NCBI GenBank assembly: GCA_031288005.1
Contig: JAITSE010000061.1
Span: 1 to 7,051 of the forward strand
Direction: 5' to 3'
Source of the DNA: Treponema sp.
GTDB lineage: Bacteria; Spirochaetota; Spirochaetia; Treponematales; Breznakiellaceae
Length of the DNA: 7,051 nucleotides
Below, one piece after another: positions 3,025 to 7,051 of the stretch. The notes beneath the pieces are model-generated. The model had not been told where the DNA came from. It saw only the letters and a list, made by a program, of their open reading frames with translations, and searched no databases. A program made the position numbers and the translations under genes. How positions within the stretch are numbered: position 1 is the first letter of the stretch; every line of letters starts with the position of its first letter.

Positions 3025-5319
3025 ATGACGCAAGACGCGGTTTCAGCCGGGGCCAAGGTTCCTGACTATCTTTCGGCCTTGAACCCGGAGCAGCGGGAGG
3101 CGGCGCTTCACTCAGGGCGCTCACTGCTCATTCTGGCGGGGGCGGGATCAGGCAAGACCAGGGTTATAACCACAAAAATCGCCTATCTGATCCGGGAGCG
3201 CGGGGTGGACCCCGCTTCAATCCTCGCCGTTACCTTTACGAACAAAGCCGCCAGGGAAATGGCGGAGCGGGCCATGCTCATAGAACCCAGGGCGGAGGCC
3301 GCGATGCTCAGGACTTTCCACTCTTTCGGCGCCTGGTTTCTCAGGCGTTTCGGCTCACTGGGCGGGCTTAACTCAAACTTTGTTATCTATGATGACGCGG
3401 ATTCCGTGTCCCTCCTCTCTTCGATTATTGACAGCGCCGACAGGCTTGAGGTGAAGCGCGCCGCCCGGAGCATCGCGCGGGCCAAGGATTGCTTTCTGTC
3501 CCCGGAGGACCCGGAACTGGACCTTATAGACCACAGCCGGGATTTCAGAAAGATTTACGCCTTGTACGAGGAAAAGCTTGCCCGTATAGGGAACCTGGAT
3601 TTTGGGGATTTGATCAAAAAGCCTGTGGAGATACTGCGCGCGAATCCTGAAGCGGCGCGGCGTTTCCGGGAGCGTTTCCGGGTGATTCTGGTTGACGAGT
3701 ACCAGGATTCAAACGCCGCCCAGTTTGAGCTGCTCAAGGAATTATGCGGCCCAGGAACGTATATCTGCGTTGTGGGCGATGACGATCAGTCTATTTACCG
3801 CTTCCGGGGCGCTGAGGTGAGGAATATCCTGGAGTTTCCGGAGCGTTTTCCGGGTACTGATGTGGTGCGGCTGGAAAGGAACTACCGTTCAACCGCGCCG
3901 ATTCTTGCCCTGGCTTCCGCCGTGGTGGACCATAACCGGGGGCGGCTTGGCAAGGCTCTGCGCTCAGAGCGCGGCGCGGGCAAGCTGCCTACCCTGGCTT
4001 TCCTGCCTGACCAGAATGCGGAGGCGGATTTCTGCGCGGAGTTGATTGCGAATTCCGTCAATTCAGGGAAGGCCGCGTATTCCGACTGGGCCGTGCTGTA
4101 CAGGACTAACGCCCAGTCTTTTGGCTTTGAATCGGAATTCCTGCGCCGCCGTATTCCTTACCGGGTTGTGGGTTCCCTCAAGTTCTATGAACGGGAAGAA
4201 GTGAAGGACGCTCTGGCTCTTCTCTCATTCCTTGTGAATCCCCGGGATGAGGTGGCGTTCCGCCGGGTGGCGAACAAACCGGCCCGGGGCGCCGGGGCCG
4301 CGGCTCTTGACCGCGTCGTTACGGAGGCTTTCACGGGCGGCATTGCGGATGGCGACCTTGCCGCGGCTGCACGGCGCGTAATGCCTTCCCTTCAGGCCAG
4401 GGCGCGTTCGGGTCTTTCGGCCTTCCTTGCGGCCATTGAAGCGGGGGATCAGGCCCTCTCGCCGGAGGAAGCGCCGCTTTCCAGGGAAGGGGAGGCTCCA
4501 GGGGAAAAGAAGCGCGGACGGGATGGGCTGCGCTCTGGCGAGGGGCTTTCGGCCTGTATTGTCAGCCTTGTCGAGGAGTCGGGTCTGGCTGAGTACCACC
4601 TTGCCCATGACGAGATTGCCGGAAACCAGCGCATCGAAAATCTTCAAGAGTTGGCCAACGCCGCCAGCCTTTACGCCGCGGACAGGCAGGGCCTCCTGGA
4701 ATTCCTTGAGCATATCGAGTTGGACAGAAACATGGAGAGCGCCGGGGAAAACGGCGGCACGGATATGGTAACTTTGATTACTCTGCACAACACAAAGGGC
4801 CTGGAATTCCGCCGGGTGATTATGACCGGCGTGGAGCAGGGGGTGTTTCCCCGGGAAGACAAACGGGATGATGATCTTGAGGAGGAGAGGCGGCTTTTTT
4901 ACGTGGGCGCTACCAGGGCAATGGACGAGCTTTACTTTACTTGCTGCGCCGTCCGCCGGATCTTTGGCCGGGTAATGCCGTCGGAGCCGTCTATTTTCCT
5001 GCGGGAAGCCGGGACTTCTTCACTGCGCGTCATAGGCGGCGTTCCGTCCGGCTTTGGGCCGCCGCATTTAGGCCGGGACCCTTCTTCCGCGCCTGGCGCG
5101 GGCCGGGGGCTTTCCGGCAAAACGAGCGCGCTTTCCTCCGACGGCCGTTGGAGGGTGGGAGAGCGCATCTTCCATGACGATCACGGCTATGGCGGCGTTG
5201 AGAGCATACGTGAAACTGAGGACGGCCCTGTTGTCCGGGTGCGTTTCGAGGCGGGCGGGGAACTCAGTTTTCTGAGCGCCTTTCAAAGCTCGCGCTTCAT
5301 CAAAATCGGGGACGATTAG
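3025..5319 (+). CDS. pcrA: UvrD/PcrA-type superfamily 1A DNA helicase
   Basis: An ATP-dependent 3'-5' DNA helicase that should act in nucleotide excision and mismatch repair and in clearing replication or transcription blocks. Taking the ATG at 3025 (764 residues), the SF1A motifs are all present: Q motif LNPEQREA (19-26), Walker A GAGSGKT (39-45), Ia VTFTNKAAREM (about 69-79), Walker B VDEYQD (223-228), III GDDDQSIYRFRGA (251-263), IV RLERNYRS (282-289), V TLHNTKGLEF (586-595) and VI EEERRLFYVGATRA (619-632). The C-terminus (about 711-764, WRVGERIFHDDHGYGG...VRVRF) matches the Tudor-like tail by which PcrA/UvrD binds RNA polymerase. A charged low-complexity insert lies at about 480-508 in domain 2B. 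Length fits the family. A GTG at 3007 would add six residues; neither start has an SD, and a -10-like box at 3013-3018 favours the ATG. The next gene follows after 7 bp. Confidence 0.95.
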   Translation: MTQDAVSAGAKVPDYLSALNPEQREAALHSGRSLLILAGAGSGKTRVITTKIAYLIRERGVDPASILAVTFTNKAAREMAERAMLIEPRAEAAMLRTFHSFGAWFLRRFGSLGGLNSNFVIYDDADSVSLLSSIIDSADRLEVKRAARSIARAKDCFLSPEDPELDLIDHSRDFRKIYALYEEKLARIGNLDFGDLIKKPVEILRANPEAARRFRERFRVILVDEYQDSNAAQFELLKELCGPGTYICVVGDDDQSIYRFRGAEVRNILEFPERFPGTDVVRLERNYRSTAPILALASAVVDHNRGRLGKALRSERGAGKLPTLAFLPDQNAEADFCAELIANSVNSGKAAYSDWAVLYRTNAQSFGFESEFLRRRIPYRVVGSLKFYEREEVKDALALLSFLVNPRDEVAFRRVANKPARGAGAAALDRVVTEAFTGGIADGDLAAAARRVMPSLQARARSGLSAFLAAIEAGDQALSPEEAPLSREGEAPGEKKRGRDGLRSGEGLSACIVSLVEESGLAEYHLAHDEIAGNQRIENLQELANAASLYAADRQGLLEFLEHIELDRNMESAGENGGTDMVTLITLHNTKGLEFRRVIMTGVEQGVFPREDKRDDDLEEERRLFYVGATRAMDELYFTCCAVRRIFGRVMPSEPSIFLREAGTSSLRVIGGVPSGFGPPHLGRDPSSAPGAGRGLSGKTSALSSDGRWRVGERIFHDDHGYGGVESIRETEDGPVVRVRFEAGGELSFLSAFQSSRFIKIGDD

Positions 5320-5326
5320 AATTTTT

Positions 5327-6250
5327 ATGGCTTGTGAAGAAAACAACGGCGCGGGGATTTTTCTCAATTTGGAGCGCGGATTTTTTCCCGGGGCGGCGCT
5401 TCTCCGCTCCCTGCCGCGCATCCGGCGGGCCAGGGCTTTCCGGCTCTATGCCGAAGACGGCCGCCGCTTTATTGACCTTTGGCAGTATGGGGGCAGGGCC
5501 GTCCTGGGCCATACTCCCTCAGGCGTTCTCCTGGAACTGAAAAACGCCGCTGCCCGGGGGCTTTTTGCTCCCTTCCCTGGTTGTTACGAGGGCCGGCTTG
5601 TTAAGGCGCTGTCCCGCATCTTCCCCGGCAAGGCTGTCCGCCTCTATCCTGACGAGGCCGCCCTGCGCCGCGCTCTGGCTCTGGCCGGCTATGACGCCGG
5701 CTCTCCTTTCCCGGATCCGGCCTTTGCCGCGGCTTCCCGCCCGGCCCGGCCAGAAGTTTGCCGCGCTTCGGAAAAGCCGGCTCCCATACTGTGGCGGCCT
5801 TTCCTGGAAAACGAAGCCGAAGCGGAGCCGGCATCGCCGCCGGCATCGCCGCTGGTTCCGGTAATGCCCCTGGCTTTGGCCGGCGCTCCCCAGGTTCTAA
5901 TCTTGGACAATGCAATGGAAACCGCTTTTCCCGTTTCCGGCCAGGACTGCATTTCCCCGGCGGTTTTGGCCGCCGCTGCCCGGAGCGTGTGGGATCTAAT
6001 CGCCGCCGCTCCTGAACGAGGCGCGCTCAAATTTCCCCGCATACGAAAAGCCCTGGGGAAAAGCGAATGGCGGCGCCGGGGCGTCTACCTTACCCGGGAC
6101 ACTGAGGATGAAGAAAGCTGGGCCGGCCTGTTCCGCCGTTTCCTGGAAAAAGGTTTTCTGCTCCCGCCTTCGTCCCGCAGCCCGCTGATCCTTCCGGGGG
6201 AACTTTCGCCCGGCGAGGAAGCTGCCCTGGCCGGATGCCTGGCATTCTGA
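5327..6250 (+). CDS. Degenerate class III aminotransferase-like protein
   Basis: A 307-residue protein with no confident name. Residues 36-84 (RAFRLYAEDGRRFIDL...GRAVLGHTPSGVLLEL) match the N-terminal region of class III PLP aminotransferases such as glutamate-1-semialdehyde aminomutase. The C-terminal part (about 252-303: GVYLTRD..., LFRRFLEKGFLLPPS..., LSPGEEAALAG) resembles their C-terminal small domain. The phosphate-binding SGxEA segment corresponds to YPDEA (107-111), and I see neither the Asp that contacts PLP nor the catalytic Lys. The family is usually over 400 residues, so the central domain is largely replaced by an Ala/Pro-rich linker (about 120-180). It is probably not a transaminase. 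It starts 7 bp after pcrA with no SD, suggesting co-transcription and coupled translation. The reading frame is intact and has a strong G/C third-position bias, so it appears to be maintained. Confidence 0.75.
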   Translation: MACEENNGAGIFLNLERGFFPGAALLRSLPRIRRARAFRLYAEDGRRFIDLWQYGGRAVLGHTPSGVLLELKNAAARGLFAPFPGCYEGRLVKALSRIFPGKAVRLYPDEAALRRALALAGYDAGSPFPDPAFAAASRPARPEVCRASEKPAPILWRPFLENEAEAEPASPPASPLVPVMPLALAGAPQVLILDNAMETAFPVSGQDCISPAVLAAAARSVWDLIAAAPERGALKFPRIRKALGKSEWRRRGVYLTRDTEDEESWAGLFRRFLEKGFLLPPSSRSPLILPGELSPGEEAALAGCLAF

Positions 6251-6285
6251 CTGCCTAAAAATATTTTACAAAGCGGACGAAATTC

Positions 6286-6311
6286 CCGGATGAATAAATC
6301 CGGCGCGCCGG
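6286..6311. other. Hairpin and 12-bp palindrome between genes
   Basis: CCGGAT (6286-6291) pairs with ATCCGG (6298-6303) around a GAATAA loop. Overlapping it is the perfect palindrome CCGGCGCGCCGG (6300-6311). No U-run follows, so it is only a weak candidate for the end of the pcrA transcript. The rest of 6251-6337 is A/T-rich with no gene. Confidence 0.4.
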
Positions 6312-6337
6312 GCCGTCTTCACTCCGGCCTGTTCCCC

Positions 6338-6366
6338 TTGACTGCTTTTTCACCCCGCATTATGGT
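6338..6366 (+). promoter_or_regulatory. Sigma-70 promoter for coaD
   Basis: TTGACT (6338-6343), exactly 17 bp, then TATGGT (6361-6366). The ATG of coaD begins 9 bp after the -10, so the transcription start should fall within a few bases of the ATG. No SD is present. This predicts a leaderless or nearly leaderless coaD mRNA and an expression unit separate from the genes upstream. Confidence 0.7.
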
Positions 6367-6375
6367 TACAAAATA

Positions 6376-6855
6376 ATGCAGAAGGCCGTGTTTCCCGGGT
6401 CTTTTGACCCTCCAACATTCGGGCATCTCAACATCATAGAGCGGGCAAGTTCCGTCTTTGAAGAACTGATTGTGCTGGCCGCAGCGAACCGGGAGAAAAA
6501 ATATCTTTTTTCACTTGACGAGCGGATCGCCATGCTGAAAGAGCTGACAAAATCGCGCAAAAACGTAAGCGTTGCCGCATGGGATTCCCTGATTGTGGAT
6601 TACATGAAGCTTCACGGCATACGCATCATGGTCCGCGGCGTCCGGGGTGTAAACGACTTTGCCTACGAATTTGAGCTTTCCATGATGAACAAAGCTCTGG
6701 ATTCCAGGATAGAGACAATGTTTATGACCACCGACCCCGAGTATTTTGTCCTCCGATCTTCGGCAATAAAGGAACTGGCCTCTTTCCACGGGGATGTATC
6801 CGCCATGGTCCCCCCGCTGGTTGCGGAAGCATTAAAAGCTAAGTACAACTCATAG
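6376..6855 (+). CDS. coaD: Pantetheine-phosphate adenylyltransferase (CoaD)
   Basis: A cytoplasmic enzyme of coenzyme A synthesis that transfers AMP from ATP to 4'-phosphopantetheine, giving dephospho-CoA and pyrophosphate. The 159 residues match the family's usual length of about 160. The nucleotidyltransferase signature PGSFDPPTFGH (7-17) carries the T/HxGH motif as T14-F-G-H17. The substrate-binding segment RGVRGVNDFAYEFELSMMNK spans 87-106, and the second ATP motif appears as LRSSAIKE (126-133), equivalent to the usual ISSxxVRE. All key positions are present and I see no truncation. It follows an intergenic gap of 125 bp with its own promoter and is followed by a hairpin and then an independently regulated secreted-protein gene. 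The ATG start is well supported by family length. Confidence 0.97.
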   Translation: MQKAVFPGSFDPPTFGHLNIIERASSVFEELIVLAAANREKKYLFSLDERIAMLKELTKSRKNVSVAAWDSLIVDYMKLHGIRIMVRGVRGVNDFAYEFELSMMNKALDSRIETMFMTTDPEYFVLRSSAIKELASFHGDVSAMVPPLVAEALKAKYNS

Positions 6856-6881
6856 CCGGTAAACGCCGGGCGGCTTGAAAC

Positions 6882-6915
6882 AAGGCGGCGGCAGCGCCCA
6901 TGTGCCGCCGAGCTT
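6882..6915 (+). terminator. Hairpin downstream of coaD
   Basis: CGGCGGCA (6886-6893) pairs with TGCCGCCG (6903-6910) around a 9-nt loop. Outer AAG/CTT pairs extend it with a small internal loop. A T-run (6937-6942) lies too far away for a classical intrinsic terminator, so termination here is only plausible. Confidence 0.4.
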
Positions 6916-6943
6916 AATGGCTTGCATATATAAAAATTTTTTC

Positions 6944-6972
6944 TTGACAATTTATTATTATTGTGAAATAAT
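6944..6972 (+). promoter_or_regulatory. Promoter of the secreted-protein gene
   Basis: A perfect TTGACA (6944-6949), 17-bp spacer, and AATAAT (6967-6972, five of six matches). A perfect TATAAT also lies at 6973-6978, but at 23-bp spacing. An A/T-rich UP-like tract (6925-6942) precedes the -35. The -10 lies inside a 31-bp dyad, so it is likely regulated. Confidence 0.75.
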
Positions 6973-6987
6973 TATAATCACAATAAT
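6957..6987. promoter_or_regulatory. Dyad operator overlapping the -10 box
   Basis: The perfect 10-bp arms ATTATTGTGA (6957-6966) and TCACAATAAT (6978-6987) are separated by 11 bp. The arm centres are 21 bp apart, two helical turns, as expected for a dimer or tetramer contacting one DNA face. The dyad covers the -10 and the likely start site, so a bound regulator should repress. The TTGTGA/TCACAA half-sites resemble CRP/FNR or Rex half-sites, but the spacing fits neither consensus. Confidence 0.55.
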
Positions 6988-6990
6988 TTT

Positions 6991-6996
6991 AGGAGG
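6991..6996 (+). promoter_or_regulatory. Consensus Shine-Dalgarno
   Basis: AGGAGG six bases before the ATG at 7003, a perfect SD. This contrasts with the SD-less starts of pcrA and coaD. Confidence 0.9.
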
Positions 6997-7002
6997 TTCA
7001 TT

Positions 7003-7051
7003 ATGAAAAAAATTCTTTGTTCAGCGCTTTTGGGAGTTTTGTGTCTGGCTG
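7003..7051 (+). CDS. Start of a secreted protein gene, cut by the window end
   Basis: Only 16 codons are visible. The product starts MKKILCSALLGVLCLA: two lysines followed by a hydrophobic run, a typical Sec signal peptide. C14 is preceded by V-L, which is not a lipobox, and any cleavage site lies beyond the window. It has a strong promoter, a dyad operator and a perfect SD, so it is probably an abundant, regulated exported protein. Its identity cannot be told. Confidence 0.75.
   Translation, partial: MKKILCSALLGVLCLA

Noticed and set aside
4225..4788. Minus-strand ORF of 187 codons inside pcrA
   Set aside because: It lies wholly within the helicase frame, whose motifs are unmistakable, and is a product of high G/C at third positions.
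6957..6987. Naming the dyad as a CRP, Fur/PerR or Rex site
   Set aside because: The half-sites are similar, but the 11-bp spacing does not match TGTGA-N6-TCACA or the Rex and Fur/PerR consensus, and no regulator gene is nearby.
7028..7038. GGAGTTTT in the signal-peptide codons of the last gene
   Set aside because: It has no inverted partner and no adjacent hairpin and lies in coding sequence, so it is probably chance.

Overview
The window looks like the chromosome of a spirochaete, most likely a termite-gut Treponema-type organism. This is an inference from protein resemblance (the small transposase-related protein, the secreted lipoprotein, CoaD) and from the very repeat-rich, hairpin-filled intergenic DNA. 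No rRNA or other phylogenetic marker is present to prove it.

Layout. (1) Positions 1-481 hold no gene. They carry a dense array of short inverted repeats built on the octamer GGAGTTTT / AAAACTCC, with perfect tri-loop hairpins. (2) 482-1801, minus strand: a 439-residue predicted lipoprotein of unknown function with a strong Shine-Dalgarno (SD) sequence. A nested hairpin overlaps its stop codon, and another hairpin of the same family starts exactly at the edge of its SD. (3) 1802-2170: more hairpin/GGAGTTTT units around an AT-rich stretch that may hold the lipoprotein promoter, ending in a complete composite element (1995-2131). (4) 2171-2623, plus strand: a degenerate Y1/IS200-like (RAYT-type) transposase. 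Its HUH histidines are replaced, and its C-terminal catalytic helix is missing and replaced by sequence containing a GGGTCAGACCC palindrome. A second palindrome lies downstream. (5) 2714-2989: a second composite hairpin element with an 8/9-bp tandem-repeat dyad in its core, followed by a G/C-rich chain of small hairpins. (6) 3025-5319: a full-length UvrD/PcrA-type DNA helicase. (7) 5327-6250: a protein 7 bp downstream that resembles the two ends of a class III aminotransferase but lacks the PLP-binding core. (8) 6376-6855: coaD (phosphopantetheine adenylyltransferase) with its own promoter. (9) 7003 to the window end: the start of a secreted protein gene with a perfect SD, a TTGACA promoter and a 31-bp dyad operator.

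How it fits together. The right half (pcrA, aminotransferase-like gene, coaD) is ordinary housekeeping sequence read left to right. pcrA and the aminotransferase-like gene are probably co-transcribed, while coaD has a separate promoter. Both pcrA and coaD have a -10 box within 6-9 bp of the start codon and no SD, suggesting leaderless mRNAs. The left half is an accessory region shaped by a modular palindromic repeat family. These repeats bracket the lipoprotein gene and flank the dead transposase, a layout resembling a decayed REP/RAYT ('REPtron') unit. The repeat family, with nested and covarying hairpins, is the most unusual content of the window.
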